This document shows, piece after piece, positions 18,259-27,429 of a DNA stretch of 64,000 nucleotides. Source of the DNA: Microcoleus vaginatus_C (GTDB lineage Bacteria > Cyanobacteriota > Cyanobacteriia > Cyanobacteriales > Microcoleaceae). The notes under the pieces were generated by a model, which saw only the letters and a program-made list of their open reading frames with translations, did not search any database and had not been told where the DNA came from. The first letter of the stretch is position 1, and every line of letters starts with the position of its first letter. The translations under genes were made by a program, and so were the position numbers. The stretch lies in the NCBI GenBank assembly GCA_040004035.1, contig JAMPLN010000014.1. The stretch is one strand, 5' to 3'.

Positions 18259-18591
18259 ATGCTTCAAATTGCATACTTAGTTCTCTGTATTCTGGGCACT
18301 GCTTTACCGTATTCCCAGTTTGTCCCGTTTCTCTTAGAAAAAGGGTTGAATATTAACGCTTTCTTCGGACAATTGTTTGCAAATCAAATATCCGGCTTTT
18401 TTGGGATGGATGTAATCGTCTCTGCCGTGGTTTTTTTGTTTTTTGTATTTAGCGAAGGTTCGCGTCTGAGAATGAAAAACTTGTGGATTTATATTGCCAC
18501 TTTACTGGTTGGTGTATCCCTGGGTTTGCCTTTATTTCTCCTAATGCGACAACGCAAACTTGAAGAAACAGCTTTAAATAACCAACAATAA
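18259..18591 (+). CDS. DUF2834 membrane protein
   Basis: A 110-residue protein with three membrane segments (about 3-20, 48-68, 77-97) matching DUF2834 (LGTALPYSQFVPFL, then FFGMDVIVSAVVFLFFV). A good ribosome binding site (TGGAGG) precedes the ATG. Function unknown. It sits between the acyltransferase and devC in one transcription unit, so a role in the same export or membrane process is inferred. Confidence 0.85.
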   Translation: MLQIAYLVLCILGTALPYSQFVPFLLEKGLNINAFFGQLFANQISGFFGMDVIVSAVVFLFFVFSEGSRLRMKNLWIYIATLLVGVSLGLPLFLLMRQRKLEETALNNQQ

Positions 18592-18593
18592 AT

Positions 18594-18626
18594 TCCCAAT
18601 TCCCAATTCCCAATTCCCAATTCCCC
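18594..18626. repeat. AATTCCC heptamer repeat before devC
   Basis: Four to five tandem AATTCCC units fill the short spacer between the DUF2834 gene and devC, ending 7 bases before the devC ATG and leaving it with no clear ribosome binding site. Confidence 0.8.
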
Positions 18627-18632
18627 AAATTT

Positions 18633-19787
18633 ATGTTTCGCAAAACACCCCTTGCCTGGTTGCAAGTAACGAGAGAAAAAACCCGCCTCGCTGTTGCTAT
18701 AGCAGGAATTGCCTTTGCAGATATTCTGATTTTTGTGCAACTGGGGTTTCAAGATGCACTATTCGATTCTGCCGTTAAGCCACACCAAAGTTTACAGACA
18801 GATTTAGTTTTAATCAATCCTCAATTTGAAACTTTTGCTGCGGTAAAAGACTTCAACCGAGAGCGACTTTACCAAGCACAAGGAGTAGAAGGAGTAAAAT
18901 CCGTTACTTCCTTATATATTGGTATGGGAGAGTGGCGAAATCCCACAACCCGCACTACTCGATCGATTTTAATTTTTGGAATCGACCCCGGCAACATAAC
19001 ATTTAATTTGCCTGATGTCAATCAAAAATTGCCTCAAATTCAAATGTTTAATCATGTGTTGTTTGACCAATCTTCTCGACCTGAATACGGCGAAATTGCC
19101 AATATTTTTCACAAACAATCTACCCTCGAAACTGAACTCAATAAACGCAATATTCAAGTAGGAGGAGTCTTTACTCTCGGTACTTCCTTCGTGGCTGACG
19201 GCAATGTCATTGCCAGCGATTCTACATTCATGAACTTATTTCCCGATCGCACACCCGATCAAGTTGATGTCGGCTTAATCAACCTACAACCCGATGCCGA
19301 TATCAAAAAAACCCAGTCAATGCTCAAAGCTATATTGCCCGATGATGTCAAAGTTTTAACCCTAGCAGAATTTGCAGAAATTGAAAAAGCTTATTGGGCA
19401 AATGCTACTCCGATCGGCTTTATTTTCGGATTCGGTACAATTATCGGATTCGTTGTTGGTCTGATTATTGTTTACCAAATTCTTTACTCGGACGTTTCCG
19501 ATCACTTAGCGGAATATGCGACTTTAAAAGCAATGGGATATAGCGATCGCTATTTAGTCGGAGTCTTAATTCAGGAAGCTCTGCTATTAGCTGTATTAGG
19601 TTTTATGCCGGGAATTGTTTTAGCCAACGGGCTGTATTCGCTAGCACAATCTGCCACTTTACTGCCAATTGCGATGACCACAAATCGAGCGGTTGTAGTG
19701 TTAAGTTTGACGATCGTGATGTGTACCGGTTCCGGCGCCCTCGCCCTCCGCAAACTCCAATCAGCCGACCCTGCAGACATCTTCTAA
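18633..19787 (+). CDS. DevC-type ABC exporter permease
   Basis: A 384-residue MacB/FtsX-like permease. It has an N-terminal membrane helix (about 18-37), a large periplasmic domain (about 45-265) and three C-terminal helices (about 275-300, 320-345, 350-370), the DevC layout. RKTPLAWLQVTREKTRLAVA at the N-terminus is characteristic of DevC. It forms the membrane channel with DevA and DevB. No Shine-Dalgarno is seen because a heptamer repeat fills the upstream spacer, which may lower expression. Confidence 0.93.
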   Translation: MFRKTPLAWLQVTREKTRLAVAIAGIAFADILIFVQLGFQDALFDSAVKPHQSLQTDLVLINPQFETFAAVKDFNRERLYQAQGVEGVKSVTSLYIGMGEWRNPTTRTTRSILIFGIDPGNITFNLPDVNQKLPQIQMFNHVLFDQSSRPEYGEIANIFHKQSTLETELNKRNIQVGGVFTLGTSFVADGNVIASDSTFMNLFPDRTPDQVDVGLINLQPDADIKKTQSMLKAILPDDVKVLTLAEFAEIEKAYWANATPIGFIFGFGTIIGFVVGLIIVYQILYSDVSDHLAEYATLKAMGYSDRYLVGVLIQEALLLAVLGFMPGIVLANGLYSLAQSATLLPIAMTTNRAVVVLSLTIVMCTGSGALALRKLQSADPADIF

Positions 19788-19848
19788 TCTGCGTCCATCA
19801 GCGTCAATCTGCCTGCATCTGCGGTCAAAAAAACTCCCAAAAATCACC

Positions 19849-20586
19849 ATGCAAACCCTAAATTTTCCCGCTAACCCAACTACCGCAACCGAACCAGTAA
19901 TTTCAGTCCAAAACCTCAACCATTACTTCGGTCAAGGCTCTCTCAAAAAACAAGCCTTATTTGACATAAATCTCGACATCAACCCCGGAGAAATAGTCAT
20001 TATGACGGGGCCCTCTGGTTCCGGCAAAACAACTTTATTGACAATGTTAGGTGGGCTGCGTTCGGCTCAAGAAGGCAGTCTCAAAATTCTTGGGCAAGAA
20101 ATACACGGAGCTAGCAAAACTCAGTTAACTAAACTCAGAAAGCAAATTGGCTATATTTTTCAAGCACATAACTTGATGACATTCTTGACAGCCAAGCAAA
20201 ACGTGCGAATGTCTTTGGAACTGCACACAGAAATGCTAAATCAGAATATGGATGCTTTGTCAATAGCTATGTTAGAAGCAGTGGGTTTAGGAGAGCGGGC
20301 TAATTATTACCCCGAAAATTTGTCGGGAGGGCAAAAACAAAGAGTTGCGATCGCCCGCGCGTTAGTTAGCCGCCCTAAAATAGTTTTAGCGGACGAACCA
20401 ACCGCCGCTTTAGACAAAAAATCCGGGCGAGATGTCGTAGAAATTATGCAAAAACTAGCAAAAGAACAAGGCTGCACGATTTTGCTAGTAACGCACGATA
20501 ATCGCATTCTCGATATTGCCGATCGAATTATCTACATGGAAGACGGCCGTTTGGCAACAAATCCGCCTCTGGTAATTAGTGATTAG
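19849..20586 (+). CDS. DevA-type ABC exporter ATP-binding protein
   Basis: A 245-residue ATPase of the MacB/LolD group: Walker A GPSGSGKTT, signature LSGGQKQRVAIARAL, Walker B IVLADEPTAALD, H-loop LLVTHDNRI. It energises the DevC permease encoded just upstream. Its last 11 bases overlap the end of the convergent PLP enzyme gene. It is the final gene of the exporter operon. Confidence 0.94.
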   Translation: MQTLNFPANPTTATEPVISVQNLNHYFGQGSLKKQALFDINLDINPGEIVIMTGPSGSGKTTLLTMLGGLRSAQEGSLKILGQEIHGASKTQLTKLRKQIGYIFQAHNLMTFLTAKQNVRMSLELHTEMLNQNMDALSIAMLEAVGLGERANYYPENLSGGQKQRVAIARALVSRPKIVLADEPTAALDKKSGRDVVEIMQKLAKEQGCTILLVTHDNRILDIADRIIYMEDGRLATNPPLVISD

Positions 20587-21823
20587 TCACTTTATTTGCT
20601 GGGCCCACAGCCTCGATCGCAGTTTCAAGAGCGATAGATACATGAGTCCAATGAGTCCCCCCCTGACAAAAAGCCACGTAAGGCTCCCGCAGAGGCCCGT
20701 CAGCCGAAAACTCCGACGTACTCCCATCAATAAAAGTACCCCCAGCCATCACTAACTGACTTTCATACCCGTGCATCGGAGCCGGCACCGGATCTAAATA
20801 GGAACCGACGGGGGAATTTTGCTGAACAGCCCGACAAAAAGCAATTAACTTATCAGCAGAACCGAATTCGATCGCCTGAATCACATCTCGTCTTCTAGCC
20901 AAAGGCATAGGATTCACTCGATAACCCAACTTATAAAAAACATAAGCCGTCAAATGATTTCCCTTCATCGCCTCCCCCACACAACCGGGAGCCATAAACA
21001 AACCCTGAAACAGCAACCGATTCAAATCAAAAGTTGCGCCGCCGCTGCTGCCGATTCCCGGCGCCGTCAAGCGACAAGTTGCCGCCTCCACTAAATCAGC
21101 CCTCCCGGCGACGTAACCGCCCGCAGGGACGATCGTACCCCCCGGATTTTTGATTAAAGAACCAGCCATCAGATCGGCACCCACAGCAGTAGGTTCGCAA
21201 TCATCAACAAACTCCCCGTAACAATTATCAACAAAGCAAATTGTGTTAGGATTCTGATGTTTGACTACGGCGACGATTTTTTCAATCTCAGAAATAGACA
21301 AACTCGACCGCCAAGAATAGCCGCAAGAGCGCTGGATAAAAACCAGGCGAGTCTTTGCTGAAATAGTAGAGCTCAGTGCCTGCCAATCCAAACTTCCTTC
21401 CCCAGTTAGAGGCAACTCACGGTAACTAATGCCAAACTCAAGCAGTGAACCTTGACCTTGCCCCCGCAAGCCGATCACTTCTTCTAAAGTATCGTAGGGA
21501 GAACCAGCCACTGCCAACATTTCATCACCAGGACGTAGGATGCCAAAAAGAGCACAGGCGATCGCGTGAGTACCCGAAACAAACTGTACCCGGACAGCCG
21601 CCGCCTCTGCCCCTACCACTTCGGCAAACACGCCGTCCAAAGTCTCCCGACCCAAATCATCGTGGCCGTAACCCGTAACCCCTGCAAAATGGTGGACTCC
21701 AACCCGGTGGCTGCGAAAAGCTTTTAAGACTCGTTGAAGATTTTGCTTGACTGTAGTGTCAATACCAGAAAAAATCTGAAAGAGTGCCTGTTCTGCTTCC
21801 TGTAGCCGTGAAACGCTATTCAT
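20576..21823 (-). CDS. Methionine gamma-lyase family PLP protein
   Basis: A 415-residue fold-type I PLP enzyme of the family often labelled aluminium resistance protein. Motifs include GYGHDDLGRETLDGVFAEV, FVSGTHAIACALFG, the Cys-containing QRSCGYSWR, and SLIKNPGGTIVPAGG with the expected PLP lysine. Related enzymes cleave sulfur amino acids; the true reaction of this family is not settled. The gene is monocistronic and convergent with the exporter operon. Confidence 0.88.
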   Translation of the reverse strand: MNSVSRLQEAEQALFQIFSGIDTTVKQNLQRVLKAFRSHRVGVHHFAGVTGYGHDDLGRETLDGVFAEVVGAEAAAVRVQFVSGTHAIACALFGILRPGDEMLAVAGSPYDTLEEVIGLRGQGQGSLLEFGISYRELPLTGEGSLDWQALSSTISAKTRLVFIQRSCGYSWRSSLSISEIEKIVAVVKHQNPNTICFVDNCYGEFVDDCEPTAVGADLMAGSLIKNPGGTIVPAGGYVAGRADLVEAATCRLTAPGIGSSGGATFDLNRLLFQGLFMAPGCVGEAMKGNHLTAYVFYKLGYRVNPMPLARRRDVIQAIEFGSADKLIAFCRAVQQNSPVGSYLDPVPAPMHGYESQLVMAGGTFIDGSTSEFSADGPLREPYVAFCQGGTHWTHVSIALETAIEAVGPANKVTNH

Positions 21824-21903
21824 CTATACCTCGCTCACCCTTTGCGTGCGCGCTGTTCATTATGGCGTAGATGCGGCCCCTAGTTTGTAAACATAATATA
21901 TTC

Positions 21904-22716
21904 ATGACGATTGCAACTTCCAAAAAAACTTCTCCTGATTGGCCTGTCGTAGGCTTTATGGCCTTTCTGCACATCGGTGCTTTATTTGCTTTGCTGCCGA
22001 GTAATTTTAGCTGGTCTGCGGTCGGGCTAGCAGTATTCCTGCATTGGGTAACAGGTGGTTTAGGAATTACTCTCGGATATCACCGCCTCGTCACCCACCG
22101 CAGTTTTCAAACACCGAAATGGCTAGAGTATTTTCTAGTTATTTGCGGTACCCTTTCCTGTGAAGGTGGCCCGATCGACTGGGTAGGAATGCACCGGTTA
22201 CACCACATACATTCCGACACCGAAACAGATCCCCACGATTCCAATCAAGGCTTCTGGTGGAGCCACATGGGCTGGATGCTGTCGGATCTCCCGATCAGAG
22301 TTGAAATCCCCCGCTTTACTAAAGACATCGGCGACGACCCAGTATACAAGTTTCTCCAAGCATATTTTATCCCCATCCAAGTTGTCTTCGGTGTGTTGCT
22401 TTATTTATTAGGCGGCTGGTCTTTCGTGGTTTGGGGCGTGTTTATGCGGATCGTGGTGGTGTTCCACTGCACTTGGCTGGTTAACAGCGCTACCCACAAA
22501 TTCGGCTACCGCACCTACGAGTCGGGCGATAGCTCGACCAACTGTTGGTGGGTGGCTCTGCTCACCTACGGCGAAGGCTGGCACAACAACCACCACGCCT
22601 TTCAATACTCGGCTCGCCACGGTCTCCAATGGTGGGAAATCGACTTCACCTGGATGACAATTCAATTGCTGCAATCGCTGGGTTTGGCAACCAAAGTGAA
22701 ATTAGCAGAAAAATAG
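21904..22716 (+). CDS. desC: Delta-9 acyl-lipid desaturase, first copy
   Basis: A 270-residue membrane di-iron desaturase from the inner ATG (MTIATSKK), which aligns with its neighbour; an ATG 33 bases upstream is possible. Three histidine boxes are intact: H60-H65 (HRLVTH), H97-H101 (HRLHH) and H227-H231 (HNNHH). DesC introduces the first double bond at position 9 of lipid-bound stearate in thylakoid and plasma membranes. A close paralog follows 362 bp downstream; the two proteins match along their length. Confidence 0.92.
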   Translation: MTIATSKKTSPDWPVVGFMAFLHIGALFALLPSNFSWSAVGLAVFLHWVTGGLGITLGYHRLVTHRSFQTPKWLEYFLVICGTLSCEGGPIDWVGMHRLHHIHSDTETDPHDSNQGFWWSHMGWMLSDLPIRVEIPRFTKDIGDDPVYKFLQAYFIPIQVVFGVLLYLLGGWSFVVWGVFMRIVVVFHCTWLVNSATHKFGYRTYESGDSSTNCWWVALLTYGEGWHNNHHAFQYSARHGLQWWEIDFTWMTIQLLQSLGLATKVKLAEK

Positions 22717-23078
22717 CGATCGGCAATTAGTCATTGGTTGTCGCTCATCAGTTCTGGACTAATGGCTTGTGACCAATGGCTAATCTTGTTTTTGCGATCG
22801 GTATAGGTTGGGTTGAACAGAGATCGAATCCCCTGGTGCGATCGACCCAACCAAAACCAGAATCAGTTATAATAGATTTGGGAACAAAAAATTTTGTTTA
22901 GCATCCAAAATTTTTATTGTTAAGACAAAACGGTAAATTTTTTCAATTCTAATCCAAAATCTATCATTCATTCATTATTTATTAGTTTGGGCAAGTGTTC
23001 AACAAAACAGTTCACTACCTCAATCAAAACTTGTATGCGTGAATTCAGCTCGGCATCTCATCAGAAATCAAAAAGAGA
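22717..23078. promoter_or_regulatory. Spacer between the two desaturase genes
   Basis: 362 bp. GGTTGGGT (22806-22813) and ACCCAACC (22845-22852) form a stem that may end the first transcript. The AT-rich right half, with AAAATTTTGTTT and CAAAATTTTTATTG, probably holds the promoter of the second copy. No gene is seen. Confidence 0.45.
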
Positions 23079-23897
23079 ATGACAATTGCAACGCAAGAAA
23101 AACTCCAATACAATTGGAAGCACGTTATTAGTTTAGCAGGACTTCATATCGGCGCTTTATTCGCACTGCTACCCAGTAACTTCAATTGGACAGCAGTTGG
23201 TTTAACAGTATTCATGCACTGGATAACCGGCGGTTTGGGAATAACTCTCGGATGGCATCGAATGCTCACCCACCGCAGTTTTCAGACACCAAAATTCGTA
23301 GAATACTTTCTAGCATTTTGCGGAGCCCTTGCCTGTCAAGGGGGAATAATTGATTGGGTTGGGCTGCACCGATTGCACCACACCAACTCTGACCAAAATG
23401 CGCTCGACCCTCACAATGCCCAAAAGGGTTTTTGGTGGAGTCACATCGGCTGGATGCTATATAAAGGTCCAGCTCACGCTGAAATTTCTCGCTGCACAAA
23501 AGACATTTCGAGCGACCCCTTTTACCAGTTTTTGCAAAACTACTTTCTCCCCATTCAAATCGCATTTGGCGTGTTGCTTTACTTAGCAGCAGGCTGGCCT
23601 TTTGTAGTTTGGGTAATTTTTGTCCGCTTAGTTGCGGTATATCATTGCACTTGGTTTGTTAACAGCGCCACTCACAAATTTGGCTACCGCACTTACGAAA
23701 CGGAAGATAGTTCTACTAACTGTTGGTGGGTTGCACTGTTGACTTACGGCGAAGGCTGGCACAACAACCACCACGCTTTTCAATACTCTGCGCGTCACGG
23801 TATGAATTGGTGGGAAATAGACTTCACTTGGATGACAATTCAAGTCTTGGAAGCACTAGGTTTGGCTACTAAGGTGAAATTACCAGCAGCAAAGTAG
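23079..23897 (+). CDS. desC: Delta-9 acyl-lipid desaturase, second copy
   Basis: A 272-residue paralog of the preceding desaturase with the same three histidine boxes (HRMLTH from H60, HRLHH from H97, HNNHH near the C-terminus). Differences cluster at the N-terminus and in residues 80-150 (for example SDQNALDPHNAQKG in place of SDTETDPHDSNQG). The pair probably arose by tandem duplication, and the copies may differ in temperature response or substrate. A strong terminator follows. Confidence 0.92.
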   Translation: MTIATQEKLQYNWKHVISLAGLHIGALFALLPSNFNWTAVGLTVFMHWITGGLGITLGWHRMLTHRSFQTPKFVEYFLAFCGALACQGGIIDWVGLHRLHHTNSDQNALDPHNAQKGFWWSHIGWMLYKGPAHAEISRCTKDISSDPFYQFLQNYFLPIQIAFGVLLYLAAGWPFVVWVIFVRLVAVYHCTWFVNSATHKFGYRTYETEDSSTNCWWVALLTYGEGWHNNHHAFQYSARHGMNWWEIDFTWMTIQVLEALGLATKVKLPAAK

Positions 23898-23960
23898 CAG
23901 CCATTTAGTCCTAGACGCAGAACCTCTGTAGGGTTTTAACTGCGTACCTTACCGCCTCAG

Positions 23961-23992
23961 AAACCCGGTTCCTCAAAGAAACCGGGTTTTTT
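23961..23992 (+). terminator. Intrinsic terminator after the second desaturase
   Basis: A 10-bp stem, AAACCCGGTT with AACCGGGTTT, 8-base loop, then a T run to 23992. It lies between the convergent desaturase and potC genes. Confidence 0.85.
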
Positions 23993-24025
23993 GGTGAGTA
24001 ATAACCAATGACTAATGACCAATGA

Positions 24026-24871
24026 CTAATGAGTCCGTTTTTGCTCGCCCCGGCCGCGCAAATATTCCGCTAAAAACGCCAATCCTCCCGAACCTACTAT
24101 CAACAGCACGCTGAGAGCATTAATATCAGGTTTTACCCCAGTCCGAATCCGGCTAAAAATTTCCATCGGCAGAGTTGTAGTCCCGCTACCTGCGGTAAAA
24201 CTCGCAATCAAAAAATCGTCCATGCTGAGAACAAAAGACAGCAGACAACCCGAAACAATTCCGGGTATTAATTGAGGGAGCAAAACCTGAATAAAAGCTT
24301 CAACAGGCGTGGCACCCAAATCCAAGGCAGCCTCTTCTAAATACGGGTTTAAATCGGCCAATCTAGTAGAAACAGCTAGGGCGATGTAAGCCAGACAAAA
24401 CACAATGTGAGCGGCGACAATTGTCCACAAACTCAGAGGAATAGCCAGCGCTGCTAAAAATACCAGAGTAGCAACTGCGGTAGCAATATCTGGAATAATA
24501 ATCGGCAAGTAGGAGACTCCCTGATATAAACTCTTGCCAGGAAAGCGGTAGCGGGCTAAACCAACTGCCATCAAAGTGCCGAGTACAGCCGAGATTGCAA
24601 CTGCACAAACAGCCACTGTTAAGCTGTTTCTCAGGGCAACTAAAATCCGCGTATCGCTAAATAATTTAACGTACCAATCTAAAGTAAATCCTTCCCAGCC
24701 GGCGCTAAAACGCGATTTGTTAAAGCTGTAAAATGTGAGTACCAGGATGGGCAGGTACATATAAAAAAACATCAAAACGGCAAATATTACCTGCCAAGAA
24801 ATCTTAAATTTAGGTTTTAAGTACATATCGGCTTGTATTTCCTCCTGTGGATTTTCGGCTGTCTTTTCCAT
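24026..24871 (-). CDS. potC: Spermidine/putrescine ABC permease PotC
   Basis: A 281-residue inner-membrane permease with six predicted helices and the coupling EAA loop (EEAALDLGATPVEAF). It is the last gene of a potA-potD-potB-potC unit importing polyamines with ATP. The start MEKTAENPQEEIQ gives a 25-residue cytoplasmic tail before the first helix. Confidence 0.9.
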   Translation of the reverse strand: MEKTAENPQEEIQADMYLKPKFKISWQVIFAVLMFFYMYLPILVLTFYSFNKSRFSAGWEGFTLDWYVKLFSDTRILVALRNSLTVAVCAVAISAVLGTLMAVGLARYRFPGKSLYQGVSYLPIIIPDIATAVATLVFLAALAIPLSLWTIVAAHIVFCLAYIALAVSTRLADLNPYLEEAALDLGATPVEAFIQVLLPQLIPGIVSGCLLSFVLSMDDFLIASFTAGSGTTTLPMEIFSRIRTGVKPDINALSVLLIVGSGGLAFLAEYLRGRGEQKRTH

Positions 24872-24923
24872 TTCTCGGTAATCGGTAATTGGTAATTGTT
24901 AATTGGTAATAGATTAGGATTGT

Positions 24924-25004
24924 TTTCTTCCTTCTTCCATCGAACTGACATCAGTTACATCCCGTACATTGCTCGTTGCCGAACTTCCTTCTTCCTTCTT
25001 CCTT
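24924..25004. repeat. Composite repeat between potC and potB
   Basis: CTTCTTCC runs flank TGACATCAGTTACATCC and CGTTGCCGAACTTCC. This is a diverged copy of the block found in the CCA gene (1190-1322) and of the one between potD and potA (27336-27420). Confidence 0.8.
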
Positions 25005-25011
25005 AAACATC

Positions 25012-25923
25012 CTAAACTGCATTACGATCGCCATATTTGAGCAAGAGGGCAATTCCGATACTCACTGCAAAGATTAACACCATACTCAGAGCAGAACCCA
25101 GCCCCCAATTTTGAGTGGCCCCCAAAAACTGATTGTAAATCAAACGAGCCGCCGTCATACTCGAAGCTCCACCGAGCAACTCCGGATCGACAAAATCGCC
25201 CAAACTGCTAATAAATACTAGCAAAGAACCCGCAGCAATTCCCGGCATCGTCTGAGGTACTGTCACTTTCCAGAAAGTTTCCACTGGATTCGCACCCAAA
25301 TCCTGAGATGCTTCTAGCAACCTGCGGTCTAACTTTTCCAATGAAGCGTAGAGAATGGTCACTATATAAGGCAAATAACTGTAAGCCATGCCGATTAAAA
25401 CTGCGGAACTTTGATTAAGCAATTCTAGAGGAGGAATGCCTACAAGTGCCAGCACCGAGTTGAGAACCCCCGTAGGACGCAGAATTGTAATCCAAGCATA
25501 AGATCGCAACAGCGAAGAAGTCCACAGCGGCAACACAAACCCTAACAAAGTTAAATTCCGCCACTTTTTCGAGACATTGAGGGCGATCCAGTAAGCGACG
25601 GGAAATCCCAGCAGCAAACACAGAATAGTAGTCCCCGTTGCGAAAAAGAGCGATCGACCCATCACCTGTAAATTCAGCGGCTCAAACACTCGCAGGTAAT
25701 TGCCGATTCCCGAAGGATTCACCAAATCTCCTGGCTTAATATTCGGCACCAAACTAAGCTGAAAAATCACCAAAGTTGGTATGACTAATAATAAAAGCAG
25801 CAACAAGCCCGAAGGGCCGAGCAATGTTAGTGGCCCAGCCCAAGCAGACCACGGGGAAACAGTTTCAGCCTTCAAAGAAGAATTGGGAGGAATAGGAGGG
25901 GGAGTTCTAGTTGAAACAGCCAT
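25012..25923 (-). CDS. potB: Spermidine/putrescine ABC permease PotB
   Basis: A 303-residue permease with six helices and the EAA-type loop (EASQDLGANPVETFWK). The N-terminal 35 residues are cytoplasmic and proline-rich. It pairs with PotC as the heterodimeric channel; the neighbouring genes encode the binding protein and the ATPase. Confidence 0.9.
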   Translation of the reverse strand: MAVSTRTPPPIPPNSSLKAETVSPWSAWAGPLTLLGPSGLLLLLLLVIPTLVIFQLSLVPNIKPGDLVNPSGIGNYLRVFEPLNLQVMGRSLFFATGTTILCLLLGFPVAYWIALNVSKKWRNLTLLGFVLPLWTSSLLRSYAWITILRPTGVLNSVLALVGIPPLELLNQSSAVLIGMAYSYLPYIVTILYASLEKLDRRLLEASQDLGANPVETFWKVTVPQTMPGIAAGSLLVFISSLGDFVDPELLGGASSMTAARLIYNQFLGATQNWGLGSALSMVLIFAVSIGIALLLKYGDRNAV

Positions 25924-26077
25924 AGATCAATTTTTTTGAGTTTTTAACCGCTGATGAACGCGGATTAACGCGGATATAATACGGATAGAGTGGGCGATCG
26001 GCTGTACGGGGGCGGGTTGATGTAAATATTGGGTTATAACTAGAGATTGCCTGTAGAACCCGCCCTCCGTTTGATGA

Positions 26078-27208
26078 TTAGCCGCTGGTTAATTTAGTCC
26101 AATAGCGATCGTACACGTCTATAAATTTTCCTACCGGAGCCACACCTTCGCAATTTTTCAAAGTAGCCTCAGAAGGGAAAAGAATTTCATTTTCGCGGAC
26201 TTCCGGCGTCAGCAAACTAAAAGCATCTTCCGAAGGAGTTGAGAAACTGAGCCGTTCTACTAAAGAAGCAGCGACATCGGCTTGCAGCATAAAGTTAATC
26301 CACTTATAAGCTGCTTCTGGATTGGGAGCACCTTTAGGAATTACTAAAGTGTCAGTCCACAGAGAAGAACCGCTTTTTGGCACAACATAGCGCAATTTGT
26401 CATTATCTGGAATTACCTCATTAGCATCAGAAGAATAACACATAGCTACCTTCAAATCCCCCGTCAGCATTTGCGGCCGCCAAGCATCAGTGGTAAAAGA
26501 TGCGATCGCCGGTTTGAGTTCCACCAACTTTTCGTAAGCTTGTTTCACTTGGTCTGCGTTCGTAGAATTGAGAGAATAGCCCAACATCCGCAGCGCAGCA
26601 CCCATCACTTCTCGAACATCATTTGCCAGCGTCATTCGCTTTGCTAACTCCTGTTTATGCTGCCACAAATAGTCCCAATCTTCTGGCTCTTCTTTGAGTT
26701 GTTCGCTGTTGTAAATTAAGCCTGTGGTTCCCCAACTCAAAGGCACGCTGTAGCGGTTTCCTGGGTCATAAACAGGGTTTTGGAACTGTTTTTTGAGCCG
26801 ATCGAGTCCGCCCAAAATCGAGTGGTCTAACGGGGTTAACAGCCCCAGTTCCGTCATCTGAATCACCATGTAGTCAGACGGGTAAATGATGCTGTAGGCC
26901 CGGCCACCGCCAGCTTGAACTCTAGCCAGCATCGCCTCATTGGAGTCAAATACATCTGCAACCACGCGAATGCCGGTTTTTTCGGCAAAGCGATCGAGCA
27001 AAGCTTCATCGGTATAGCCTGCCCAAGTATAGATAAAAAGTTGGTCTGCCGAACCTTTGACGGGAGGAGCAGATTGTACGTCTGCAAGTCGCCAGCCACA
27101 ACTCGAAAGAGCTAACCCGGAAATTGTCGCCGCCGAATTTTTTAGGAACTGACGGCGTGTAGAATTAGCCGGGAAAATCCTGGAAATTGGTAAGTTAGTC
27201 GGAGGCAC
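26078..27208 (-). CDS. potD: Polyamine-binding protein PotD
   Basis: A 376-residue periplasmic binding protein of the PotD/PotF family. The N-terminus has a twin-arginine motif (TRRQFLKN) and a lipobox-like LSSC, so it may be exported folded and anchored by lipid. The mature part shows FIYTWAGYTDEALLDRFAEKTG and SDYMVIQM, typical of the family. It delivers spermidine or putrescine to PotBC. Confidence 0.9.
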   Translation of the reverse strand: MPPTNLPISRIFPANSTRRQFLKNSAATISGLALSSCGWRLADVQSAPPVKGSADQLFIYTWAGYTDEALLDRFAEKTGIRVVADVFDSNEAMLARVQAGGGRAYSIIYPSDYMVIQMTELGLLTPLDHSILGGLDRLKKQFQNPVYDPGNRYSVPLSWGTTGLIYNSEQLKEEPEDWDYLWQHKQELAKRMTLANDVREVMGAALRMLGYSLNSTNADQVKQAYEKLVELKPAIASFTTDAWRPQMLTGDLKVAMCYSSDANEVIPDNDKLRYVVPKSGSSLWTDTLVIPKGAPNPEAAYKWINFMLQADVAASLVERLSFSTPSEDAFSLLTPEVRENEILFPSEATLKNCEGVAPVGKFIDVYDRYWTKLTSG

Positions 27209-27270
27209 AGTTAGATTTTAGATTTTAGATTTTAGATTTTAGATTGGGGAATTGGGGATTGGGAAATTCG
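27209..27270. repeat. Heptamer repeats upstream of potD
   Basis: Five or so AGATTTT/TAGATTT units (27211-27246) run into GGGGAATT/GGGGATT units (27244-27265). They lie in the potA-potD spacer next to the composite repeat. Confidence 0.75.
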
Positions 27271-27335
27271 ATTTTAGATTTGAGAATTTGTAATAAGGAA
27301 TAATTGGTAATGGGGGAATTCTCCCCTTCTCCCCC

Positions 27336-27420
27336 TCTTCCTTCTTCCTTCTTCCTTCTTCTTGATATCCGTTACATCCGTTACATCCTCCGAAAGCGAA
27401 TCCGTTGCCGAACTTCCTTC
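27336..27420. repeat. Composite repeat between potA and potD
   Basis: CTTCTTCC units, then ATCCGTTACATCCGTTACAT, then GAATCCGTTGCCGAACTTCC. It is the closest spacer relative of the block inserted in the CCA gene, and abuts the potA stop. Confidence 0.85.
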
Positions 27421-27429
27421 GTTTCCCAA

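Noticed and set aside
22801..22860. tRNA-like text with GATCGAATCCC
   Set aside because: No cloverleaf can be drawn; it is better explained as a GGTTGGGT/ACCCAACC hairpin.
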